Assembly: GCA_004028495.1 (NCBI GenBank)
Contig: MTKS01000139.1
Location: 1-5,112 of the forward strand
Direction of reading: 5' to 3'
From: Candidatus Electrothrix marina
GTDB taxonomy: Bacteria; Desulfobacterota; Desulfobulbia; Desulfobulbales; Desulfobulbaceae
Length of the DNA: 5,112 nt
This document shows, piece after piece, positions 1-5,023 of the stretch (within the stretch, counting starts at the first letter, position 1; each line of letters starts with the position of its first letter). The translations under genes were made by a program, and so were the position numbers. The notes under the pieces were generated by a model that made no database searches, had not been told where the DNA came from, and saw only the letters and a list, made by a program, of their open reading frames with translations.

Positions 1-342
1 GGTTGGTGGTGCGCTTATACTGCTCAGGAAGATGATTCGCTTCCCGTGTATCGTTTCTGGAGCAATATAAATCGTTCTCACTTCTATACCATCTCTGAAA
101 CAGAGAAAGAGCATGTTGAGGACACCTACTCAGATGATGAGTGGCGATATGAGCGTATTGAATGGTACGCATTTGATTATGCAAAGGCGGGCACTATCCC
201 TGTGTATCGTTTCTGGAGTGATATGAATCGATCACATTTCTATACTGCTTCAGAAACGGAGAAGCAGAAGGTGATTGATCAGTATACCGACTATGAATGG
301 GAGCATGAAGGCGTTGGCTGGTGGGTTTATCCCTGCCCTTGA
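1..342 (+). CDS. C-terminal part of a DUF5648-type repeat protein (5' end outside window)
   Basis: The reading frame is open from base 1 to the TGA at 340-342, so the start lies upstream and only the last 113 residues are visible. They contain two near-identical units of 52 residues starting at residues 15 and 67, each opening with PVYRFWS, then N-RSHFYT-SETEK, and ending with an E-W-Y-E---W-Y/W stretch. The first residues (GWWCAY) look like the end of a further unit, so the full protein probably has at least three. This pattern resembles the DUF5648 repeat, which I recall from secreted or surface bacterial proteins, often appended to enzymatic domains; its function is unknown. No enzymatic domain, signal peptide or membrane segment is visible here. 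The GTG at 46 lies inside the repeat and is not a credible start. The gene is followed by its own terminator and is not obviously linked in function to the genes downstream. Confidence 0.8.
   Translation, partial: GWWCAYTAQEDDSLPVYRFWSNINRSHFYTISETEKEHVEDTYSDDEWRYERIEWYAFDYAKAGTIPVYRFWSDMNRSHFYTASETEKQKVIDQYTDYEWEHEGVGWWVYPCP
43..339 (+). repeat. Tandem coding repeat, 156-bp period, two units
   Basis: Unit 1 covers 43-198 and unit 2 covers 199-339, the second being slightly shorter because the protein ends. Both begin with codons for P-V-Y-R-F-W-S, and the stretch 'gtatcgtttctggag' is shared. The units encode the DUF5648-like repeats described for the first gene. The nucleotide similarity suggests fairly recent internal duplication. 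Confidence 0.8.
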
Positions 343-365
343 CCACTTGGAATAGATAATTACAG

Positions 366-400
366 AGGGCAATCTTCCAAGATTGCCCTTATTGAATTTT
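366..400 (+). terminator. Rho-independent terminator after the repeat-protein gene
   Basis: A perfect 10-bp stem is formed by AGGGCAATCT (366-375) and AGATTGCCCT (380-389) with the 4-base loop TCCA. It is followed by TATTGAATTTT, a moderately T-rich tail. It sits 23 bases after the stop codon of the repeat-protein gene. It leaves only about 23 bases before the dnaX-fragment start codon, so transcription of the next unit must start in a very short space or read through this structure. Confidence 0.8.
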
Positions 401-422
401 GAATCAATAGATCGAAAACACT

Positions 423-520
423 CGTGTCCTACCTCGTCCTAGCCAGAAAGTCCCGACCTCAGACCTTTGCTCAGGTTGTCGGCCAGAAAGCCGTTGTTCG
501 TACCCTGCAAAACGGATTAT
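423..520 (+). repeat. 98-bp direct repeat, copy A (5' end of dnaX)
   Basis: This matches 2685-2782 with no gaps and seven mismatches (91/98 identical by hand alignment). Identity begins one base before the GTG start codon and stops after the T of codon 33. Differences in coding terms are four synonymous changes and three amino-acid changes (T14 versus I14, A23 versus P23, V24 versus I24). The repeat flanks the restriction-modification cassette on its left. A short shared ATCAAT at 403-408 and 2663-2668, 21 and 23 bases before the two GTG codons, may be a degraded extension of the repeat or chance. Confidence 0.95.
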
Positions 521-522
521 GA
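424..522 (+). pseudogene. dnaX: Truncated dnaX 5' fragment, 32-codon open leader cistron
   Basis: From GTG 424-426 the frame reads VSYLVLARKSRPQTF..., the N-terminus of DNA polymerase III tau/gamma, and continues for 32 codons to TGA 520-522. It lacks everything from the Walker A motif on, so it cannot be a clamp-loader ATPase. The frame is intact and keeps the family-typical T in RPQTF, which the full-length downstream dnaX has changed to I. Its TGA overlaps the methyltransferase ATG (ATGA, 519-522), so if translated it would act as a short coupled leader cistron for the RM genes. No good Shine-Dalgarno sequence is visible before the GTG. I infer it is the displaced original 5' end of dnaX, or one of two copies made on insertion. 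Whether a peptide is made is unknown. Confidence 0.85.
519..522 (+). promoter_or_regulatory. ATGA stop-start overlap: dnaX fragment to methyltransferase
   Basis: The ATG of the methyltransferase (519-521) and the TGA of the dnaX fragment (520-522) share bases. The A and T of the ATG belong to the duplicated dnaX DNA and the G is the first base of the cassette. The bases before it (caaaacggatt) contain no properly spaced Shine-Dalgarno sequence. This suggests that methyltransferase translation depends on ribosomes terminating on the dnaX leader. Coupling is inferred from the overlap. Confidence 0.65.
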
Positions 523-1727
523 GTTCTGATCGCCTGAAGAGTACGCTACTGTTACGGGAAGACGAACGCTCCTATAGAACACGCTGTTCCGGTACCCTGC
601 TCAAAGAAACCCCGCAGCGTTACCGCCTGATTGATTTATTCGCCGGAGCCGGCGGAATGTCTTTAGGATTTTCCGAGTCCTTTGGACAGCCCTTTCAGTC
701 TGTATGGGCCAATGACTTCAATACGTTCTGTGTTGATACATATAATGAGAACTTCGGTCCGCACTGTGTTGTCGGTGATCTTGCGGAAATATTGAAAGAC
801 GATCAGATCAGTATTCCTCGTGCCGACGTGGTGATAGGAGGCCCTCCTTGCCAGGGATTCAGCTTGCTCAATAAGAAACGCGCTGACGATCCTCGTAAAG
901 AACTCTGGCGTCCTTTTCTTCAAGTTGTTGAGCAATGCGGGGCCTCAGTTTTTGTTATGGAAAACGTACCGCAGTTGCTTGGTACATCCGAGCATGAGGA
1001 ACTTATCGGGATAGCAAAATCCCTCGGCTTTAAAGTCCATCATGAGAAATTGACGGCTGCCGACTACGGCGTTCCGCAGACCCGTACCAGGGCTTTTATC
1101 ATCGGCTGTAACTTTACAGATCCCTCAATCTTGTTTCCACCCAGAAAAACTCATTTTAACCCGAACGGAAAGAGTAAACAGCTGTTGCTGCCGTTTGAGA
1201 AGCAGGAGTTTTTATCTTCTTCGCAACAGTGGAAAACTGTACGAGATGCGATTAAGGATCTCCCGCCCCCTGAAGGGACGGAAATCAGAGAAACAGCACC
1301 TCCGCTTGACCTGCACTTCGGAAGGAATCCTACAGAACTCAGCCGGAAAAGATATAGGGCTATTCCTGAAGAAGGAATGAATCGTTTTGACTTGCAACGT
1401 GTTGCGCCTGAATTAACTCCCAAGTGCTGGGTCAGAAAAAAATCCGGCGGAACAGACTTGTTTGGTCGGCTTTGGTGGGACCGGCCTTCAGTGACGATAC
1501 GGACAGAATTTTTCAAGCCTGAAAAAGGTCGTTATCTGCATCCTGAGCAGCATCGTCCGATTACTCATAGGGAAGCAGCACGGTTTCAAAGTTTTCCGGA
1601 CAGTTTTCGTTTTACCGGGTCGAAAATTGAAATTGCTAAACAGATCGGTAACGCTGTCCCCCCTCTGCTTGCGGCAAGGGTGGCGGATATTGTCAGAGTG
1701 TTGCTGGACAATAGAGCTGATACATGA
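519..1727 (+). CDS. C5-cytosine DNA methyltransferase of a type II RM system
   Basis: This 402-residue protein transfers a methyl group from S-adenosylmethionine to carbon 5 of a cytosine in a specific DNA site, protecting it from the partner nuclease. All hallmark motifs are present in order: motif I FAGAGGMSLGF (41-51, cofactor site), motif IV PPCQGFS (109-115) with catalytic Cys111, motif VI MENVP (147-151), motif VIII QTRTR (187-191), motif IX around RPITHREAARFQSFPD (346-361) and motif X QIGNAVPPLLA (375-385). The region of about 200-345 is the target-recognition domain; I cannot read the recognised sequence from it. The length is usual for the family and nothing looks broken. ATG 519 is the only ATG before motif I. 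It overlaps the end of the dnaX fragment, and the stop overlaps the nuclease start by four bases, so the two enzymes are very likely one operon. Confidence 0.95.
   Translation: MSSDRLKSTLLLREDERSYRTRCSGTLLKETPQRYRLIDLFAGAGGMSLGFSESFGQPFQSVWANDFNTFCVDTYNENFGPHCVVGDLAEILKDDQISIPRADVVIGGPPCQGFSLLNKKRADDPRKELWRPFLQVVEQCGASVFVMENVPQLLGTSEHEELIGIAKSLGFKVHHEKLTAADYGVPQTRTRAFIIGCNFTDPSILFPPRKTHFNPNGKSKQLLLPFEKQEFLSSSQQWKTVRDAIKDLPPPEGTEIRETAPPLDLHFGRNPTELSRKRYRAIPEEGMNRFDLQRVAPELTPKCWVRKKSGGTDLFGRLWWDRPSVTIRTEFFKPEKGRYLHPEQHRPITHREAARFQSFPDSFRFTGSKIEIAKQIGNAVPPLLAARVADIVRVLLDNRADT
1724..1727 (+). promoter_or_regulatory. ATGA stop-start overlap: methyltransferase to nuclease
   Basis: The nuclease ATG (1724-1726) overlaps the methyltransferase TGA (1725-1727). 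No strong Shine-Dalgarno sequence precedes it (only a weak 'agag' nearby). Translational coupling would make nuclease synthesis follow methyltransferase synthesis, a sensible order for host protection. The same four-base arrangement occurs at 519-522. Confidence 0.65.
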
Positions 1728-2635
1728 AATCGGAAACAATAAGAAAACAGCTACTGGAGTTGTTGATAGATTTTGAAGATGAGCTGAAGTCTGATAATTT
1801 ACGGCAGAAGGTACTTTCCCTTATTCCATGTTATCATCACTTGCGCGACTTAGGGAAATCTTTGATTCCTCCTGCTGAGGCCCGCAGTGCCCGCGATAGG
1901 ATACTGCATTATTTTTTGAAATATCAGGGGGTGGTAATCAGCGGAGATGAACTGCTTGTTGTCTCAGGTATTCAGGAGTATGCTCGAAGAATTCGTGAAC
2001 TGAGAGTTCAATTCGGCTGGTCGATAGCGAGTGGCCTGACAGCGGCACAGATGGCAGAAGAGAATGAGTTCGATTTTGCACATATTGATGCGGCAGTTAT
2101 GGGGCCTTCCGACTATATATTGCTTTCTGATGAACAAGATCGAGACGCGGCTCATCGTTGGAATTTAGCAAACGAGATACGCAGGGAAAATATTTCTGTC
2201 CGTGACAAGCTGTTGAAGTATTTCAGGAAGAATATTAGTCAGAAAATAACCGGCGAGGAATTGAAATATCTTGCACGGGACAAATCGGAGTGGGCGAGAA
2301 GGGTGAGAGAGTTGCGTACTGAGTACGGCTGGCCGATTGTCACCAAAAATACAGGGCGACCCGATCTCGAAGTCGGCGTTTATCTGCTGGAAGCTGATCG
2401 CCAAAGTCCCAAACACGACCGCCGTATTCCTGATCCTGTAAAATGCAATGTCCTTCGGAGGGACGATTATAAATGCACTGTTTGCGCATGGTCGCATGAC
2501 GAATGGAACCGATCCGACCCTCGTCATCTGGAACTCCACCACCAAAAAACACATGCGAAAGGCGGAGAAAATACGGAAGATAACCTTGTGACGCTTTGCA
2601 CAGTTTGTCATGACGATATCCATCGTAAAAAATAG
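1724..2635 (+). CDS. HNH endonuclease, probable restriction enzyme partner
   Basis: This 303-residue protein ends in a zinc-type HNH (beta-beta-alpha-metal) nuclease domain at about 240-303. It has Cys251-x2-Cys254, LELHH (His272-His273), GGEN-TEDN with Asn287, and LC-x2-CH (Cys292, Cys295, His296) followed by His300. The four Cys probably hold structural zinc and the His/Asn residues form the active site. Before it lie two similar segments, about 56-101 and 159-205, each with a R-D-..L-.YF helix, a G-[DE]-EL step, then ARR[IV]RELR and a GW-x-I turn. I read these as two winged-helix or helix-turn-helix-like DNA-binding units. They are joined by a linker containing DYILLSDE and RWNLANEIRRE. 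Residues 1-50 are unassigned. The position directly after, and overlapping, a C5 methyltransferase gene makes a restriction role likely; cleavage specificity is unknown. No active-site residue appears missing. Confidence 0.85.
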   Translation: MKSETIRKQLLELLIDFEDELKSDNLRQKVLSLIPCYHHLRDLGKSLIPPAEARSARDRILHYFLKYQGVVISGDELLVVSGIQEYARRIRELRVQFGWSIASGLTAAQMAEENEFDFAHIDAAVMGPSDYILLSDEQDRDAAHRWNLANEIRRENISVRDKLLKYFRKNISQKITGEELKYLARDKSEWARRVRELRTEYGWPIVTKNTGRPDLEVGVYLLEADRQSPKHDRRIPDPVKCNVLRRDDYKCTVCAWSHDEWNRSDPRHLELHHQKTHAKGGENTEDNLVTLCTVCHDDIHRKK

Positions 2636-2685
2636 CGCGTAAAAACGATTAACGCCTCGAAGATCAATTATAAAAAGAAGCTACC
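2636..2685 (+). promoter_or_regulatory. Spacer before dnaX with a weak -10-like box
   Basis: There is no convincing intrinsic terminator after the nuclease gene (GCGT...ACGC gives only four pairs). A TATAAA at 2669-2674 could be a -10 box, but the bases at suitable -35 distance (about 2646-2651, cgatta) match poorly. A start from it would lie only a few bases before the dnaX GTG. The weak AGAAG at 2676-2680 is the only ribosome-binding candidate. Read-through from the RM operon is therefore a real possibility for dnaX expression. Confidence 0.25.
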
Positions 2686-2782
2686 GTGTCCTACCTCGTC
2701 CTAGCCAGAAAATCCCGACCCCAGATCTTTGCTCAGGTTGTCGGCCAGAAACCCATTGTCCGAACCCTGCAAAACGGATTAT
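2685..2782 (+). repeat. 98-bp direct repeat, copy B (start of full-length dnaX)
   Basis: This is the right-hand partner of 423-520, with seven mismatches over 98 bases. It continues without break into the rest of dnaX, so this is the copy used by the complete gene. Sequence directly upstream (gctac) differs from that upstream of copy A (acact), placing the repeat edge essentially at the start codon. Confidence 0.95.
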
Positions 2783-4629
2783 TGCAGAATCGGGTACCCC
2801 ACGCCCTGATCTTCAGTGGAGTGCGCGGTACCGGCAAAACCACCCTTGCCCGCATCATGGCCAAGGCCATAAACTGCGAACAGGGGCCGCCACCCGAACC
2901 CTGCAACAAATGTCGCTCCTGCAAAGAGATTATGGCAGGCAGTTCGGTTGACCTGCACGAGGTGGACGGTGCCTCCAACCGAGGTATTCAGGAAATCCGC
3001 GAGCTGAAAGAAAACATCCGTTTCATGCCCACCAGCTCGAAGTTCAAGATCATCATCATTGATGAAGTCCACATGCTCACCACCGAGGCCTTCAATGCCT
3101 TGCTCAAGACCCTTGAGGAGCCGCCCGAGCATGTCTATTTCATGTTTGCCACCACCGAGCTACACAAGGTGCCGGTGACCATCCTTTCACGATGCCAGCG
3201 TTATGAGCTGAAACGGGTTGCCCATGCCGAGCTGGCCGCTCATTTTGCTTCCCTTGCCCAACAGGAGGGCATCAATATTGACGAGGCCGCTCTGAATATG
3301 GTGGTGCGAGAGGCAGGAGGTTCGGTGCGTGATGGGCTCAGCCTGCTGGATCAAGTCTTTTCTTACTGCGGGGAGAACGTTATCGGCCAAGAGGTGGCTG
3401 ATGTGCTGGGGCTGGTCAGTCATGAGGTGATTGCCGATCTTGCCCGCGCCCTCCTTGCCAAGGATCTGAGTGCCGCCCTGAACAACCTGGACAAGGTGTA
3501 CAGTTACGGCATGGACATCAAACGCTTTATTAATGAGCTGCTGGCTTGGTTTCGCAGCCTTGTGGTGTGCAGTATCAGTAAGGATCCAGCTGTTCTGCTT
3601 GATCTGCCTGCTGATGAGCTAGCTCTTTTGCAGGAGGTTGCTGCGGCTTATTCTTCCCAGACCCTGTTCATGATGTTCAATCTCCTGCTTGAGGGCCTTG
3701 AAAAGGCCGCTTTTTCAGCCCGCCCCCGTTTTGCGGTGGAAATGACCTTTATCCGGGCCGTGCAGGTGGATGATGTGGTGCCAGTCACGGACCTGCTCAC
3801 ACGATTAGATGATGTGCTGGCTGGCGTAGCTTTGCCGCAACAGCAGGTAGCTCAGCAAGCCCGGCAGTCGATACCGTCACAGCAATCGTCACAGCAACCT
3901 CCCCAGGTAAATACCCAAACAAACAACCATGAAAATCAGCAGGTTCCACAGCCGGACCAGCACAGGGGACCGACAGGGTCGTCCCTTCCACCATCTACTC
4001 GACAACCATCACAGCCCGGCCCTCCTGCCGAGGCTGAAAAAAAAAAAGCTCCTGAACCGGTAGCGCCTCCTCCTCCTCCTCAGGCTTCGCCCTCTGATGA
4101 ACAGGGGGTAGCATCGGTTAACGCGCCGGAAGCAAATGCGCCCGGAGTATCAGAACAGAATCCACCGCCACCGGAAGATACCTATGCCCCGCTTGCATCA
4201 GGTGTACATAAAAAAGATGTGCGCAAGCATTGGCCTGACTTTGTTAGCTATGTTCAGGAGCGGATCAAATGGATGGGGGCAGCCCTGAACAGTTCGTCTT
4301 CAGCCCGTTTAGAAAATGGTGTCCTGACGGTGAACTATGATGAATCCGTGGACTGCAAGCTGCTTGAGAGCAAGGCAAACCTTGTTCGGCTCACCGAGTT
4401 TGCTATGGATTTCTTCCAGGAGGAGCTGAAGGTAACCTTCCAGGTACCAAACTCTTCAGCCTGTTCCACAGATTCAGATAGTGCAGGAGCTGTGCGACAG
4501 GAACGCCAAAAATTGGCTCATGATTCTTTGGTATTGGCTGCTGTGGATATCTTTAACGGCCAGGTTGGAGATATTCGGGTGGGACCACGTTTCCGTGGAC
4601 CGTTGCATGAGGAAAAAGTTGACGAATAA
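2686..4629 (+). CDS. dnaX: DNA polymerase III subunit tau/gamma (clamp-loader ATPase)
   Basis: DnaX is the AAA+ motor of the clamp loader, which opens the sliding clamp and, as tau, links polymerase cores to the helicase. The 647 residues show Walker A GVRGTGKT (45-52), zinc-binding Cys64, Cys73, Cys76 and Cys79, Walker B IIIIDEVH (122-129), a sensor-1 region FATTE (154-158) and the SRC arginine-finger motif (168-170). AAA+ lid and collar domains follow to about 380, then a Gln/Pro-rich linker (about 383-500) and a C-terminal tau domain (about 506-590). GTG 2686 is the only plausible start: an in-frame TAA lies at 2671-2673 and the N-terminus SYLVLARK fits the family. Two normally conserved positions are altered (S10 where W or Y is usual, I14 where T is usual). 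The gene is separated from its likely original upstream region by the RM cassette and heads the dnaX-ybaB-recR cluster. Length is close to E. coli tau (643 aa). Confidence 0.97.
   Translation: MSYLVLARKSRPQIFAQVVGQKPIVRTLQNGLLQNRVPHALIFSGVRGTGKTTLARIMAKAINCEQGPPPEPCNKCRSCKEIMAGSSVDLHEVDGASNRGIQEIRELKENIRFMPTSSKFKIIIIDEVHMLTTEAFNALLKTLEEPPEHVYFMFATTELHKVPVTILSRCQRYELKRVAHAELAAHFASLAQQEGINIDEAALNMVVREAGGSVRDGLSLLDQVFSYCGENVIGQEVADVLGLVSHEVIADLARALLAKDLSAALNNLDKVYSYGMDIKRFINELLAWFRSLVVCSISKDPAVLLDLPADELALLQEVAAAYSSQTLFMMFNLLLEGLEKAAFSARPRFAVEMTFIRAVQVDDVVPVTDLLTRLDDVLAGVALPQQQVAQQARQSIPSQQSSQQPPQVNTQTNNHENQQVPQPDQHRGPTGSSLPPSTRQPSQPGPPAEAEKKKAPEPVAPPPPPQASPSDEQGVASVNAPEANAPGVSEQNPPPPEDTYAPLASGVHKKDVRKHWPDFVSYVQERIKWMGAALNSSSSARLENGVLTVNYDESVDCKLLESKANLVRLTEFAMDFFQEELKVTFQVPNSSACSTDSDSAGAVRQERQKLAHDSLVLAAVDIFNGQVGDIRVGPRFRGPLHEEKVDE
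4037..4055 (+). promoter_or_regulatory. A11 slippery tract in dnaX, predicted gamma-producing frameshift site
   Basis: Eleven consecutive A lie at 4037-4047, read in frame as the end of GAA followed by three AAA codons (E451, K452-454). This contains A-AAA-AAA in the correct phase for a -1 ribosomal slip at 4041-4047. After -1 slippage the next codons are AGC, TCC and TGA (4053-4055), giving a product of about 456 residues. Transcripts that lose one A meet TAG at 4061-4063. In E. coli gamma arises by ribosomal frameshifting, and in Thermus thermophilus by slippage at a run of nine A; a run of eleven with nearby stops fits either. A 5-bp pairing between CCTGA (4051-4055) and TCAGG (4080-4084) is a weak candidate stimulatory stem. 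Confidence 0.7.
4066..4080 (+). repeat. (CCT)5 microsatellite encoding five prolines
   Basis: Five CCT units in the dnaX frame encode prolines 461-465 in the flexible Pro/Gln-rich linker, shortly after the A11 tract. Gain or loss of a unit would keep the frame, so this part of the linker is probably length-variable. Confidence 0.8.
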
Positions 4630-4649
4630 TCCAAAAAAATGGTTATACT
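4619..4649 (+). promoter_or_regulatory. Candidate sigma70 promoter for ybaB-recR
   Basis: TTGACG (4619-4624) matches the -35 consensus in five of six bases and TATACT (4644-4649) matches the -10 consensus in five of six. The spacing is 19 bases, longer than the optimal 17. It overlaps the end of dnaX and lies about 60 bases before the ybaB start. It would let ybaB and recR be transcribed independently of dnaX and of the RM cassette. Predicted by eye only. Confidence 0.4.
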
Positions 4650-4651
4650 TT

Positions 4652-4686
4652 CCAGGAAAGGAGGCAGGGTGCTTCCTGGTTTATTT
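4652..4686 (+). promoter_or_regulatory. Hairpin with Shine-Dalgarno-like loop between dnaX and ybaB
   Basis: CCAGGAA (4652-4658) can pair with TTCCTGG (4673-4679), enclosing a 14-base loop that holds most of AAGGAGG (4658-4664), followed by TTTATTT. It may be a weak attenuator or terminator, or an RNA-processing signal in the ybaB leader. The T-rich tail is short and the loop large, so efficient termination is doubtful. The GTG at 4669 has suitable spacing for a short leader frame of about 31 codons, but nothing else supports it. Confidence 0.35.
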
Positions 4687-4708
4687 GGAAATACTAGAGG
4701 GGATGATA

Positions 4709-5017
4709 ATGAATATTTCAGATATGATGCAGCAGGCAAAGGAATTCCAGAAGAAAATGGGTGATATGCAGGAGGAGTTGGCAACCAAAAATGTTACTGG
4801 CTCTGCTGGCGGGGGCATGGTGAATGCGACCATGAATGGCCGGGGAGAGCTGGTTGAACTTGCCATTGAGCCGGGTATCGTGAAAGCTGATGAAGTTGAT
4901 ATGCTTCAGGATCTGATTGTGGCTGCGGTTAATGACGGAGCCCGCAAGGCGGCTGAGCTGGGCAAGGGTGAGATGTCCAAGCTGACCGGAGGACTGAATA
5001 TTCCGGGCCTGTCCTAA
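4709..5017 (+). CDS. ybaB: YbaB/EbfC family nucleoid-associated protein
   Basis: This 102-residue protein belongs to the small YbaB/EbfC family of dimeric DNA-binding, nucleoid-associated proteins encoded between dnaX and recR in many bacteria. The N-terminal helix (about 1-25, MMQQAKEFQKKMGDMQEEL) is typical. It is followed by the glycine-containing GSAGGGMVNATMNGRGE beta region and the C-terminal DLIVAAVNDGARKA helix. ATG 4709 is chosen because AGAGGGG (4696-4702) lies at good Shine-Dalgarno distance and the resulting length is normal. The ATG at 4703 directly abuts that sequence, and the frame open further upstream gives a non-family extension. It is followed six bases later by recR. Confidence 0.93.
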   Translation: MNISDMMQQAKEFQKKMGDMQEELATKNVTGSAGGGMVNATMNGRGELVELAIEPGIVKADEVDMLQDLIVAAVNDGARKAAELGKGEMSKLTGGLNIPGLS

Positions 5018-5023
5018 GCGATC

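Larger units (their letters stand above)
521..2684 (+). mobile_element. Restriction-modification cassette inserted in dnaX, flanked by 98-bp direct repeats
   Basis: The segment between the two dnaX 5' copies holds only the methyltransferase and HNH nuclease genes plus about 50 bases of spacer. There is no transposase, integrase or recombinase gene, and comparing the two inner ends shows no convincing terminal inverted repeat. Repeat-to-repeat distance is 2262 bp. The arrangement fits 'insertion with long target duplication', described for RM genes by Kobayashi and colleagues. It also fits an incoming cassette that carried its own dnaX 5' end and rebuilt the target gene. Exact limits depend on which repeat copy is counted with the cassette. 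Confidence 0.75.

Noticed and set aside
339..366. Promoter from TTGACC (339-344) with a -10 in the AT-rich stretch after it
   Set aside because: The good -10-like boxes (gataat, taatta) are only 10-12 bases away, too close. The one at proper distance (TACAGA) is weak, and any transcript would run straight into the terminator hairpin.
663..2623. Minus-strand and alternate-frame open frames across the methyltransferase and nuclease genes
   Set aside because: They lie opposite or across genes with clear catalytic motifs, lack recognisable domains, and are best explained as shadows of those genes.
521..2684. Classical insertion sequence or transposon carrying the RM genes
   Set aside because: There is no transposase or integrase gene and no terminal inverted repeat, and a 98-bp duplication is far longer than normal transposon target duplications.
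4481..4708. N-terminal extension of ybaB from the open frame starting at 4481 (or from TTG 4619)
   Set aside because: It overlaps the dnaX coding end in another frame, adds sequence unlike the YbaB family, and ignores the good Shine-Dalgarno sequence before ATG 4709.
2733..4866. Minus-strand open frames across dnaX and ybaB
   Set aside because: They overlap strongly conserved DnaX and YbaB coding sequence and show no family-like motifs or start signals.
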